Positions 22,909 through 29,988 of a DNA stretch of 41,620 bases are shown in pieces. Source of the DNA: Clostridia bacterium (GTDB lineage: Bacteria; Bacillota; Clostridia; Christensenellales; Borkfalkiaceae). Within the stretch, counting starts at the first letter, position 1. Each line of letters starts with the position of its first letter. The notes under the pieces were generated by a model. It was not told the origin of the DNA, did not search any database, and worked only from the letters and a program-made list of their open reading frames with translations. The DNA lies in contig CAAGLC010000110.1 in assembly GCA_900770685.1 (NCBI GenBank), positions 1-41,620 on the forward strand, written 5' to 3'. The position numbers and the translations under genes were made by a program.

Positions 22909-23166
22909 ATGGAATACTTAATCGTAGTTTTCCGTTCTCGGTCGCACACCGTAAAGTTTCACTCGTTTTTGGAAAAAAACGGAATTTTCTCCCAGATAAT
23001 AAACACGCCTAAGGAGTTAGGCGTGGGGTGTGGATTATCGGTTAAGGTGAACACCGAGCAACTTCAAATAATGAAAAAGGCGATAAAAATAGCCAATCTT
23101 TCCTCGTTTATAGGCATATTCAAGGTCAAAAAAACGGGCGGGAGCATAATAACGAGAAGTATTTAA
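22909..23166 (+). CDS. DUF3343 protein, putative Se/S carrier-like
   Basis: 85 residues matching the small DUF3343 family: EYLIVVFRSRSHTVKFHSFLEKNG at the start and the cysteine segment KELGVGCGLSVKV in the middle. Members are proposed carriers of sulfur or selenium and are often encoded beside a cysteine desulfurase-family gene, as here (divergent, 85 bases away). The single cysteine at ~45 is the candidate carrier. SD AAAGGAG is eight bases upstream. No selD or yedF gene is in the window, so a selenium role is inferred only from the family. Confidence 0.82.
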   Translation: MEYLIVVFRSRSHTVKFHSFLEKNGIFSQIINTPKELGVGCGLSVKVNTEQLQIMKKAIKIANLSSFIGIFKVKKTGGSIITRSI

Positions 23167-23175
23167 TTAAAATGC

Positions 23176-23205
23176 TTGTAAAAAACTTCCCGCATGTGTT
23201 AAAAT
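23176..23205 (+). promoter_or_regulatory. Promoter of nth
   Basis: TTGTAA (23176-23181), 18-base spacer, extended -10 TGT-TAAAAT (23200-23205). The ATG of nth is only 13 bases past the -10, so the leader would be about 5-7 bases. Confidence 0.65.
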
Positions 23206-23217
23206 TTTATGTGAACT

Positions 23218-23844
23218 ATGGATAAAAACAAAGTAACTAAAATCGTTAATACCCTTGCGGGAGTTTTTACGGACAAGCCCGCTCTTAATTTCAATTCCGA
23301 TTATCAGTTGTTGGTTGCGGTAATTTTATCGGCTCAATGTACGGATGAAAGGGTAAATAAGGTTACTTCCGTGCTTTTTGAAAAGTATGGTACGCCGGAG
23401 CAAATGCTTTCTCTTTCTCAAGAACAATTGGAAGGGTATATTTTTTCTTGCGGGTTATATAAAGAAAAGGCAAAGCATATATTAAGCGCAAGTTGCGATT
23501 TAATAAACAAGTTTAACGGACAAGTTCCTAAAACTCTCGAAGCGCTTCAAAGTTTATCGGGAGTGGGAAGAAAAACGGCTAACGTCGTTTTAAGCGTTGC
23601 GTTCGGTCAGCCTGCGATTGCCGTGGATACTCACGTTTTTAGGGTAAGTAACCGAATAGGGTTAGTTAACGAGAATAACGTAAATAGCACCGAAAAGGCG
23701 CTTATGAATATTTTAGATAAAAAAGATTGGTCTAGAACTCATCATTATTTAATTTACTTAGGAAGATCTTATTGTTTGGCTAGAAAACCAAATTGCGAGA
23801 ATTGTCCGATTGAAAAATTGTGCGAAAAAAGAATAAAAAGGTGA
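23218..23844 (+). CDS. nth: Endonuclease III
   Basis: 208 residues. The helix-hairpin-helix LSGVGRKTANVVL with the catalytic lysine, the catalytic Asp in AVDTHVFRVSNR, and the C-terminal 4Fe-4S cysteines in CLARKPNCENCPIEKLC are all present. A DNA glycosylase/AP lyase that removes oxidised pyrimidines in base excision repair. There is no ribosome binding site; the codon frame has a stop two codons before the ATG, so this start is forced and the mRNA leader would be almost absent. obgE follows after three bases. Confidence 0.95.
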   Translation: MDKNKVTKIVNTLAGVFTDKPALNFNSDYQLLVAVILSAQCTDERVNKVTSVLFEKYGTPEQMLSLSQEQLEGYIFSCGLYKEKAKHILSASCDLINKFNGQVPKTLEALQSLSGVGRKTANVVLSVAFGQPAIAVDTHVFRVSNRIGLVNENNVNSTEKALMNILDKKDWSRTHHYLIYLGRSYCLARKPNCENCPIEKLCEKRIKR

Positions 23845-23847
23845 AAT

Positions 23848-25107
23848 ATGTTTATTGATAGAGCGATAATTACTATAAAAGCGGGGGATGGCGGAAGCGG
23901 TATCACTTCGTTTATACACTATAAAGGAAAAGTTAGTGGTGGCCCTGACGGTGGTGACGGCGGTAAAGGCGGAGATATAGTCTTTTTAGCCGATAAGCAC
24001 TTGACTAGTTTAGCCGATTATTATTATAAAACTAAATACGTTGCCGAAAACGGTACTGCAGGCGGTTCTAACAATTGTTTTGGAAAGGCGGGTAAAGATT
24101 TAGTTTTGAGAGTGCCTTTAGGCACGGTTATAAAGGATAGGCAAACGGGAAATATAATAGCCGATATGTTTACGGACGGGCAAAGCAAAGTAGTTTTAGT
24201 CGGTGGTGACGGCGGAAAGGGTAACGCAAAGTTCGCAAACTCAAGAAGACATGCGCCTCATTTTTCGCAAACGGGAGAAAAAACCGAAACTAAGCAAGTA
24301 GTTTTAGAATTGAAAACTATTGCAGACGTAGGGTTGGTGGGCTTTCCAAACGTAGGAAAATCCACTTTGCTAAGTAAAATTACTAAGGCAAGACCAAAGA
24401 TTGCAAATTATCATTTTACGACCTTGTCGCCAAACCTTGGCGTTTCCGAGTATTACGATAATCAGTTCGTTGTTGCAGATATTCCGGGACTTATCGAGGG
24501 GGCTAGTCAAGGAGCAGGTCTTGGAATTGAATTTTTAAGGCATATCGAAAGAACGAGAATTTTGGTTCACGTCGTCGATATTTCAGGTAGCGAAGAAAGA
24601 GACGCCGTTGAAGATTATAAAAAAATCAATCTTGAACTAAAAGGGTATAGCAAACAGTTGGCGCGTCTTCCACAAATAATAGCCTTAAATAAATGCGATT
24701 TTTACGGAGCTGACGAAAAGATTAAAGAGTTTAAGAAGAAAGTGCGCGGTAAAAAGGTGGTATGTATATCGGCAATAAACGGTGAAGGTCTTGACCAACT
24801 AAAAAAGGTTATATGGTCTGAATTAGAAAAACTTCCACCCGTAGCGCCGTTAGAGTTCGAAGAGTTTAATTACGTTAAACCCGATAGGTTGTCGTATGAA
24901 ATCTTAAAAGAAGGCGAAACCTTCGTTATCGAGGGAACGCTAGTGGAAGTACTAAAACGAAACGTCGTTATGGACGATATGAACTCGTTAGCCTACTTGC
25001 ATAAGGTGTTAAAAGACCGTGGAATAATAGACCAATTAAGAAAAATGGGCGCAAATGAAAAATCCACCGTTATAATCGGTGGAGAAGAGTTTGAGTTCGT
25101 CGATTAA
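23848..25107 (+). CDS. obgE: GTPase Obg (CgtA)
   Basis: 419 residues in three domains: the glycine-rich Obg fold (GPDGGDGGKGGDI, 1-157), the G domain (GFPNVGKSTL, DIPGLIEGASQGAGLG, NKCD, SAINGEG; about 158-325) and a C-terminal OCT domain (about 340-419). Obg acts in late 50S assembly and stress or growth control, and in spore-formers in sporulation onset. SD AAAGGTG upstream. It overlaps no neighbour; yhbY follows after 10 bases in the conserved obgE-yhbY-nadD order. Confidence 0.96.
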   Translation: MFIDRAIITIKAGDGGSGITSFIHYKGKVSGGPDGGDGGKGGDIVFLADKHLTSLADYYYKTKYVAENGTAGGSNNCFGKAGKDLVLRVPLGTVIKDRQTGNIIADMFTDGQSKVVLVGGDGGKGNAKFANSRRHAPHFSQTGEKTETKQVVLELKTIADVGLVGFPNVGKSTLLSKITKARPKIANYHFTTLSPNLGVSEYYDNQFVVADIPGLIEGASQGAGLGIEFLRHIERTRILVHVVDISGSEERDAVEDYKKINLELKGYSKQLARLPQIIALNKCDFYGADEKIKEFKKKVRGKKVVCISAINGEGLDQLKKVIWSELEKLPPVAPLEFEEFNYVKPDRLSYEILKEGETFVIEGTLVEVLKRNVVMDDMNSLAYLHKVLKDRGIIDQLRKMGANEKSTVIIGGEEFEFVD

Positions 25108-25117
25108 GGAGAAAAGT

Positions 25118-25411
25118 ATGTTAACTTCAAAACAAAGAAGCAAATTAAGAGGCTTAGCGCAAAAAATAGAACCGGTAACGCAAGTAGGAAAAATGGGCGT
25201 AACCGACAGTTTAATAGAAAGTTTAGAAAAAACTATCGAAAAAAGAGAGTTGATAAAGGTAACCGTGCTTGAAAATTCGGGGTTAGACGTAAAAATTGCC
25301 GGTCAAGAAATTGCCGAGCGTCTTTTTGCCGAGTTCGTTTGCGCAACAGGAAGGAAACTCGTTTTCTATAGAAGAAGTCTATCCGACAAGGTGGAGCATA
25401 TAGAAATTTAA
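25118..25411 (+). CDS. yhbY: YhbY-type RNA-binding protein (CRM domain)
   Basis: 97 residues, the family size. MLTSKQRSKLRGLAQKIEPVTQVGKMGVTDS and the late FVCATGRKLVFYRRS are diagnostic of the CRM domain, which binds pre-50S particles. The start at 25118 has AAGGAG seven bases upstream; an in-frame ATG 39 bases earlier lies inside obgE and has none. It ends six bases before the stop of the convergent membrane-protein gene. Confidence 0.93.
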   Translation: MLTSKQRSKLRGLAQKIEPVTQVGKMGVTDSLIESLEKTIEKRELIKVTVLENSGLDVKIAGQEIAERLFAEFVCATGRKLVFYRRSLSDKVEHIEI

Positions 25412-25417
25412 GTTAAA

Positions 25418-26185
25418 CTAAGCGGGACTTTTTTTCCCGAAGAGTTTTAAGACTAATGCGAAAACCAAAAAAGAACAACCGATTACTAGATAATATATTT
25501 TAATAGGTACTAAAAAGGAATAGAGCGCAAACGTTAGCCCGAAAATGAAAAACGTTTTCGCTCTTTTTTTATCGAGCAAAGTAGTAAGTTTAGCCTTATT
25601 ATTTAAACTTAACGGAGTTATTACCGTTTGAGGAAACAGGTTAACTTCTTTTAGCAAACTAAAAACTTCTTTTCCGCCGTTAAGCAATATTTTACCGTTA
25701 AAGTTTTTTGCATAAGCGGTAATTTCGTTAGAAAAAGACGGCGCGTAAATAATTGCCGTTTGATTTTCTTCTATATGGTTATACGCTTTAATTAGGTCGG
25801 ATTTTTTTACGCCGTCCGGATTAAAATTAAAAAAGATTACGCTTGAATTTTCCCTTATCGTGATAGAGGTTTTATTTTTTTGTGCAGACGGGTATTTGAT
25901 GGATAAAACCTTATAAAAGAAGTCTATAATTGCTTTAGAAGTCATAACGCTAAGAGAAAACATAGTTTGTTCGTATTGGCGTTTTTCGGCTTTTTTAATA
26001 GAATTTCTTTTATCTAAGTTTAGAAACAACTTAAAATACGCTAGAGAAAAAATTAAACTTAGCGTAAGCGATATAATTAGCGTGAGATTTCTTTCTACGA
26101 AGGTGGAAAATAAAAAGCATAAGAGTATAAAGGTTATAAACCAGCAAAAAATAGTATCTAATACTACTGAGATGGAAAATTTCAT
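25418..26185 (-). CDS. Membrane protein with possible Mrr/REase-like cytosolic domain
   Basis: 255 residues, not recognised. Two N-terminal membrane helices (about 5-28 and 33-54) and two C-terminal ones (about 205-225 and 229-247) flank a soluble middle part. In it, QTAIIYAPSFSNEITAYAKNF, then GKILLNGGKEVFSLLKE, resembles the beta-alpha-beta end of restriction-endonuclease-like (Mrr) domains, in which Ser/Gln and the strand motif follow the active site; the usual catalytic Asp and QxK were not found, so it may be inactive. The start has no clear ribosome binding site. Convergent with yhbY, divergent from nadD. Confidence 0.65.
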   Translation of the reverse strand: MKFSISVVLDTIFCWFITFILLCFLFSTFVERNLTLIISLTLSLIFSLAYFKLFLNLDKRNSIKKAEKRQYEQTMFSLSVMTSKAIIDFFYKVLSIKYPSAQKNKTSITIRENSSVIFFNFNPDGVKKSDLIKAYNHIEENQTAIIYAPSFSNEITAYAKNFNGKILLNGGKEVFSLLKEVNLFPQTVITPLSLNNKAKLTTLLDKKRAKTFFIFGLTFALYSFLVPIKIYYLVIGCSFLVFALVLKLFGKKSPA

Positions 26186-26243
26186 AGTAAAATATTTATA
26201 TCCGTTATAAAAAGTTTTAAACGGGTATAAACGAGGAAAAACC

Positions 26244-26272
26244 TTGATTTTACGGATAAATTATGTCATAAT
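26244..26272 (+). promoter_or_regulatory. Promoter of nadD-yqeK, leaderless geometry
   Basis: TTGATT (26244-26249), 17-base spacer, extended -10 TGT-CATAAT (26267-26272). Six bases separate the -10 from the ATG at 26279. Confidence 0.75.
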
Positions 26273-26278
26273 AAAGAT

Positions 26279-27409
26279 ATGAAAAAAATAGCAATTTTCG
26301 GCGGAACGTTTAATCCCGTTCACGTGGAGCATAAAAGAATAGTTGAAAGCGCTATAGAAGAGTTGGGGCTAGATAAAGTAATAGTAGTTCCAACCAATCT
26401 GCCACCGCACAAAAAAACTGAACTTGCCACGTCTTTTGACAGGATTAATATGTTAAAACTTTGCTTTTTGGGTAACGAAAAGGTTGAAATTAGCGATTTT
26501 GAAATAACTAACGGGGGAACGAGTTACACTTACTTAACGCTAGAACATTTTAAAAACGTTTATAAGGACACGAAATTGTTTTTTTTAGTCGGCGGGGATA
26601 TGCTAGTTGATTTTAAGAACTGGAGAAACCCTGAGAGAATTTTAGGTTGTTGCGAATTAGCGGTTTTCGGCAGGGAAGATTTTATCGTAGACAAAAAAGT
26701 TGAATCGGAAATTTTTAAGAGTAAATATAATAAAAGTTTTTTAACGCTAAAATATCAAGGCAAAAAACTTTCGTCCACCGAGATTAGAATTTTATCGGCG
26801 CTCGGATTAAGTTTAGAAGGAAAAGTAGAGCCGAAAGTAGAAAAATATATTATAGATAACGATATTTATTCGCTTAGTGATGCGAGCGAACTGGTTAAAA
26901 AAACTCTTCCTAAAAAACGGCTCGTTCACACGGCTCAAGTAACCGTTTGCGCCTTAAAAAAGGCTAAAGAACTTAACTTAGACAGAGAAAAAGTTATTAC
27001 CGCTTGTCTTTTACACGACGTAGCGAAGTATATTGATTATAAAACTGTGGACGGGTTTTTATTACCAAAAGGCGTTCCAGAACCGGTAATACACGCGTTT
27101 TTAGGCGCGTATATAGCAGAAAACCACTTAAAAATACAAGACCAAGAGGTTATCGACGCTATAAGATATCACACCTCGGGAAAGGCAAAGATGAGTGATT
27201 TGGCAAAATTATTATTTGTTGCCGATATGATTGAGCCTGGTAGAGATTACGAAGGGGTGGAGTATTTAAGAAGTTTATACGAAACCGATTTTGAAAAGTG
27301 CTTTAGAGAGTGCATAAAAGAAGAAACCGTGCATTTAATCAATAAAAAGGCGGTTATTTACGAAGAAACGTTAAACGCATACGAATATTATATAAATCAA
27401 AAAAACTAG
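26279..27409 (+). CDS. nadD-yqeK: Fused nicotinate-nucleotide adenylyltransferase and YqeK-type HD hydrolase
   Basis: 376 residues. Residues 1-~195 are NadD: IAIFGGTFNPVHVEH with the nucleotidyltransferase HxxH, VVPTNLPPHK, GGTSYTYLTLEHF, and the late ISSTEIR-like KLSSTEIRILSALG. Residues ~205-376 are YqeK-like: RLVHTAQVTVCALKKA, LLHDVAKY (HD motif), IRYHTSG and LFVADMIEPGRDYEG. NadD makes deamido-NAD from nicotinate mononucleotide; YqeK cleaves diadenosine tetraphosphate. In most Firmicutes these are two adjacent genes; here there is one continuous frame. No ribosome binding site; leaderless geometry. rsfS follows after 15 bases. Confidence 0.93.
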   Translation: MKKIAIFGGTFNPVHVEHKRIVESAIEELGLDKVIVVPTNLPPHKKTELATSFDRINMLKLCFLGNEKVEISDFEITNGGTSYTYLTLEHFKNVYKDTKLFFLVGGDMLVDFKNWRNPERILGCCELAVFGREDFIVDKKVESEIFKSKYNKSFLTLKYQGKKLSSTEIRILSALGLSLEGKVEPKVEKYIIDNDIYSLSDASELVKKTLPKKRLVHTAQVTVCALKKAKELNLDREKVITACLLHDVAKYIDYKTVDGFLLPKGVPEPVIHAFLGAYIAENHLKIQDQEVIDAIRYHTSGKAKMSDLAKLLFVADMIEPGRDYEGVEYLRSLYETDFEKCFRECIKEETVHLINKKAVIYEETLNAYEYYINQKN

Positions 27410-27424
27410 CGTAAGGAGAGAAAA

Positions 27425-27766
27425 ATGAACTCAAAAGAATTTAGCGAAAAAATTTGTCAGATATTAAGCGACAAAAAAGGTGAAGATATAATCAGAATAG
27501 ACATAAAAGAAAAGACCTCCGATGCAGACTATTTTATAGTCGCTTCGGGAAGGTCGTCAACGCATACGCGTTCATTAATAGAATACGTAGAAGAAGAAAT
27601 CGATAAAATGGGCGTTGCCCCCGTTAGAAGAGAGGGCGTAAGGGACGGTCGTTGGGCAGTTCTAGATTACGGCGACGTAATCGTTCACGTGTTTAACGAC
27701 GAAACTCGTTTGTTTTATCATTTAGAAAAACTTTGGGGCGACGAAAAGAACATAGAAAGGTTTTAA
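27425..27766 (+). CDS. rsfS: Ribosome silencing factor RsfS
   Basis: 113 residues, the family size, with DADYFIVASGRSSTHTRSLIEYVEE, REGVRDGRWAVLDYGDVIVHVF and ETRLFYHLEKLW. RsfS binds uL14 and blocks joining of the two ribosomal subunits under nutrient limitation. It is part of the nadD-yqeK-rsfS unit; SD AAGGAGAG is six bases upstream. Its TAA overlaps the stop codon of the convergent small membrane-protein gene. Confidence 0.96.
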   Translation: MNSKEFSEKICQILSDKKGEDIIRIDIKEKTSDADYFIVASGRSSTHTRSLIEYVEEEIDKMGVAPVRREGVRDGRWAVLDYGDVIVHVFNDETRLFYHLEKLWGDEKNIERF

Positions 27767-28017
27767 GAAATTTTTCTAAAATAAATTCTATCAATTTCGT
27801 CGGTGTTAAGTTCAATGCTCTTAGCCGTTTTATGACGGCGAGGTTTTTTCGGACTGCTTTTTGGAATATCTAAAATAACGTTTTGTTTGTTAAAACGGTT
27901 TTTGAGTTTTTCGTTCACGCTAAAGATTATAACCTTTGCGCCGACGACGGTAACTAAAGAGAAAATAAAACCTAAAATAAGAAATATAGGTCCTAAAACG
28001 TAAGAGGGTAGTAACAT
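27763..28017 (-). CDS. Small membrane protein of unknown function
   Basis: 84 residues: one N-terminal membrane helix (about 5-30, VLGPIFLILGFIFSLVTVVGAKVIIF) followed by a basic cytosolic tail (KSSPKKPRRHKTAK). Not recognised. It is accepted because AAGGAGG lies seven bases before the ATG and the composition is protein-like. Transcribed away from the ribU riboswitch region and convergent with rsfS, with overlapping stop codons. Confidence 0.65.
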   Translation of the reverse strand: MLLPSYVLGPIFLILGFIFSLVTVVGAKVIIFSVNEKLKNRFNKQNVILDIPKSSPKKPRRHKTAKSIELNTDEIDRIYFRKIS

Positions 28018-28154
28018 AAATAGCCTCCTTGTTTTAAGGTTATCATTAAATAAAATGAGTTTAATAAAAGTATTTGTTGATTAATGAATTTTTTTATCAA
28101 ACGAAAAAGGCTTAGGTTATTTTAACGGTAACGCTTAATTAAACGGTAAAACGC
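28018..28154. other. Intergenic part between divergent genes
   Basis: AT-rich; no gene seen. The whole 28018-28386 gap holds this spacer, a promoter, the FMN riboswitch and its expression platform. Confidence 0.5.
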
Positions 28155-28183
28155 TTTACAAGACCTAAAAAAAAGATTAAAAT
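28155..28183 (+). promoter_or_regulatory. Promoter of FMN riboswitch/ribU
   Basis: TTTACA (28155-28160), 17-base spacer, TAAAAT (28178-28183). Confidence 0.7.
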
Positions 28184-28196
28184 ATAAAAAACAAAT

Positions 28197-28309
28197 ATTC
28201 TTTGGGGCGGGGCGTAATTCCCCACCGGCAGTATAGTCTGCGAGCCTAGAGATAGGTTGATAAGGTGAAATTCCTTAATCGACGGTTAAAGTCCGGATGG
28301 TAAAAGAAT
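28197..28309 (+). promoter_or_regulatory. FMN riboswitch
   Basis: Classical RFN element: closing stem ATTCTTT / AAAGAAT, then GGGGCGGGGCGTAATTCCCC, ACCGGCAGTATAGTCTGCGAGC, GGTTGATAAGGTGAAATTCC, CGACGG and AGTCCGGATGG, in canonical order. It precedes ribU and should reduce riboflavin import when FMN is high. Confidence 0.97.
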
Positions 28310-28314
28310 TAATT

Positions 28315-28337
28315 AAAGGGTTAGCCCTTTTATTTTG
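28315..28337 (+). terminator. Short hairpin after the FMN aptamer
   Basis: AAAGGG (28315-28320) / CCCTTT (28325-28330), loop TTAG, followed by TATTTTG. A weak terminator or a competitor of the next hairpin. Confidence 0.5.
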
Positions 28338-28353
28338 ATGCATACCTAACGAA

Positions 28354-28386
28354 AAAAACGCTCCTTTGAATACGAGGAGCGTTTTT
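28354..28386 (+). promoter_or_regulatory. SD-masking terminator hairpin of ribU
   Basis: AAACGCTCCT (28356-28365) / AGGAGCGTTT (28375-28384) with a T-run ending at the ATG (28387). The right arm contains the ribU ribosome binding site AGGAG, so the hairpin could stop transcription and hide the site. Confidence 0.75.
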
Positions 28387-28980
28387 ATGAATAAAGTATT
28401 TACAACTAAAAATATTGCAGGCATGGCAGTTTTTTCCGCCGTATCTTTCGTTATCTATTTATTAGAAATTCCCATTTTTGCTTCAACGCCTGCAAGTTTT
28501 TTGCAACTAGATTTCTCTAACGTTTTGGTTATGCTTGGGGGCTTTATGTACGGGCCGATTCCCGCGCTAATCGTGTGTTTAGTCAAAGAAGCCTTACATT
28601 TAACGGTTACGACGACCGGTGGCGTTGGCGAACTTGCAAACTTTATAATAACAACTTGTTACGTTTTGTTGCCGTCTATCGTTTATAAAAAGAGAAAAGG
28701 TTTTAAGACGGTCGTTCTCGTTTTAATTATCGCTTGCGTAATTCAGTCGTTAGTTTCACTATTAGTTAATAAGTTTATTAATTTTCCGTTTTTTATGGGG
28801 GGCGTTCCTTTCGTTCCAAATGAAATAAGTGAACAAGCCTTTTTTGAACTATGGGGATACGTTTTGGCGTTTAACGCGATTAAGAGCGTTGCCGTTTCAA
28901 TAGTTACGATTGTCCTTTATAAACGAATATCATATCTTTTTAAGAAAATTAATTTGCAAAACTCTTCAAAAGATGTATAA
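28387..28980 (+). CDS. ribU: Riboflavin ECF transporter substrate-binding subunit RibU
   Basis: 197 residues, six predicted membrane helices. TTKNIAGMAVFSAVSFVIYLLEIP, then FLQLDFSNVLVMLGGFMYGPIPALIVCLVKEALH and TTGGVGELANFI, match RibU, which binds riboflavin and works with the shared EcfAAT module. The start at 28387 is chosen because AGGAG (28375-28379) lies seven bases upstream, in the hairpin under riboswitch control; an in-frame ATG at 28366 lies inside the hairpin. Its TAA overlaps the -10 box of tsaE. Confidence 0.93.
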   Translation: MNKVFTTKNIAGMAVFSAVSFVIYLLEIPIFASTPASFLQLDFSNVLVMLGGFMYGPIPALIVCLVKEALHLTVTTTGGVGELANFIITTCYVLLPSIVYKKRKGFKTVVLVLIIACVIQSLVSLLVNKFINFPFFMGGVPFVPNEISEQAFFELWGYVLAFNAIKSVAVSIVTIVLYKRISYLFKKINLQNSSKDV

Positions 28981-28981
28981 T
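28954..28981 (+). promoter_or_regulatory. Promoter of tsaE, leaderless geometry
   Basis: TTGCAA (28954-28959), 16-base spacer, TATAAT (28976-28981), inside the 3' end and stop codon of ribU. Six bases separate it from the ATG at 28988. Confidence 0.7.
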
Positions 28982-28987
28982 AATTTT

Positions 28988-29383
28988 ATGGAAAAAATTT
29001 CAAAAAATCAAAACCAAACTGAAGAAATCGCCTTTGAGTTTGCAAAAACTCTAAAAAAAGGGGACGTAGTTTTACTAAACGGTGATTTGGGCGCAGGTAA
29101 AACGGCGTTCACTAAAGGGGTTGCCAAGTTTTTTGGACTATCAGGGGTAACTAGCCCAACCTATGCATATCTTAACGTTTACGGCGATTTAATTTATCAT
29201 TACGATTGTTATAGGCTTTCTTCTGGGGAAGACGCCGAGAGATTAGGTTTAACCGATTATTTTAATAAAGATAATATATGCTTAATCGAGTGGGCGGAAA
29301 ATATTTTAGACGTTTTGCCGAGAAACGTTAAAACTGTAAATATAGAAAAAATTTCGGAAAACGAAAGAAGGATAATCTTGTGA
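28988..29383 (+). CDS. tsaE: tRNA threonylcarbamoyladenosine biosynthesis ATPase TsaE
   Basis: 131 residues, the family size. P-loop GDLGAGKTAFTKG (about 35-47), TSPTYAYLNVYG, the YHYDCYRL-type motif IYHYDCYRL and LIEWAE. TsaE is the ATPase partner of TsaB and TsaD in making the universal t6A37 modification on ANN-decoding tRNAs. The start at 28988 is chosen because longer forms read back through ribU. It has no ribosome binding site and sits six bases after a TATAAT. It overlaps tsaB (GTGA) as part of tsaE-tsaB-rimI. Confidence 0.94.
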   Translation: MEKISKNQNQTEEIAFEFAKTLKKGDVVLLNGDLGAGKTAFTKGVAKFFGLSGVTSPTYAYLNVYGDLIYHYDCYRLSSGEDAERLGLTDYFNKDNICLIEWAENILDVLPRNVKTVNIEKISENERRIIL

Positions 29384-29988
29384 ATTATTTAGCGATTGAC
29401 ACGAGTGGAAAAAATTTATCGATTGTAGTTTGTAACGAGGGAAAAGTATTCTCTTTTTTCGACGACAATTGCGGGGTTAAACACTCGGACAAGATTATGG
29501 TCGAAATAGAAAACCTAATAGAAAAAGCCGAGTATGATATTAAAAAATCCGATTTTATTGCGTGCGTAGTCGGGGCGGGTTCGTTTACGGGAATCAGAAT
29601 AGGCGTTGCAACGGTTAAGGCGTTATGTTTTGCTTATTCGTTGCCTGCGCTATCTGTAACTTCGTTTGATACGTTAGCATATAATGAAAAAAGCGGAAAG
29701 GTTTTAGCCGTTATCGACGCGGGACACGACGGGTTTTACGTTTGCGGGTATAACGACAACGTAGTTGAAATCGAGCCTTGTTATATTATGAAAGAGCAAC
29801 TTATTGAACTTGAAAAAGATTATAAAATATGTTGCTCAACCGATATCGATAACGTTAAAACAAAAAAAGTTAGCGTTTTAGACGGGCTTATAAACGCCGT
29901 TAGTTTGTTAAGCGACAAAAGGGACGATAATTTAGATAATCTTTCGCCTCTATACGTTAGAAAAAGTCAAGCGGAGGAGGGAAGATGA
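29380..29988 (+). CDS. tsaB: tRNA threonylcarbamoyladenosine biosynthesis protein TsaB
   Basis: 202 residues. The ASKHA-like fold opens with YLAIDTSGKNLSIVV, followed by HSDKIM and the signature VVGAGSFTGIRIGVATVKALCFAYSLPALSVTSFD. TsaB is an inactive relative of TsaD that scaffolds the t6A synthesis complex. It starts at a GTG that overlaps the tsaE stop (GTGA) and ends in an ATGA overlap with rimI, so the three are translationally coupled. Confidence 0.94.
   Translation: MNYLAIDTSGKNLSIVVCNEGKVFSFFDDNCGVKHSDKIMVEIENLIEKAEYDIKKSDFIACVVGAGSFTGIRIGVATVKALCFAYSLPALSVTSFDTLAYNEKSGKVLAVIDAGHDGFYVCGYNDNVVEIEPCYIMKEQLIELEKDYKICCSTDIDNVKTKKVSVLDGLINAVSLLSDKRDDNLDNLSPLYVRKSQAEEGR

Noticed and set aside
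25412..25460. Terminator between yhbY and the membrane-protein gene (CGGGA/TCCCG around a T-run)
   Set aside because: Five base pairs with a T-rich loop instead of a T-tail; too weak to call.
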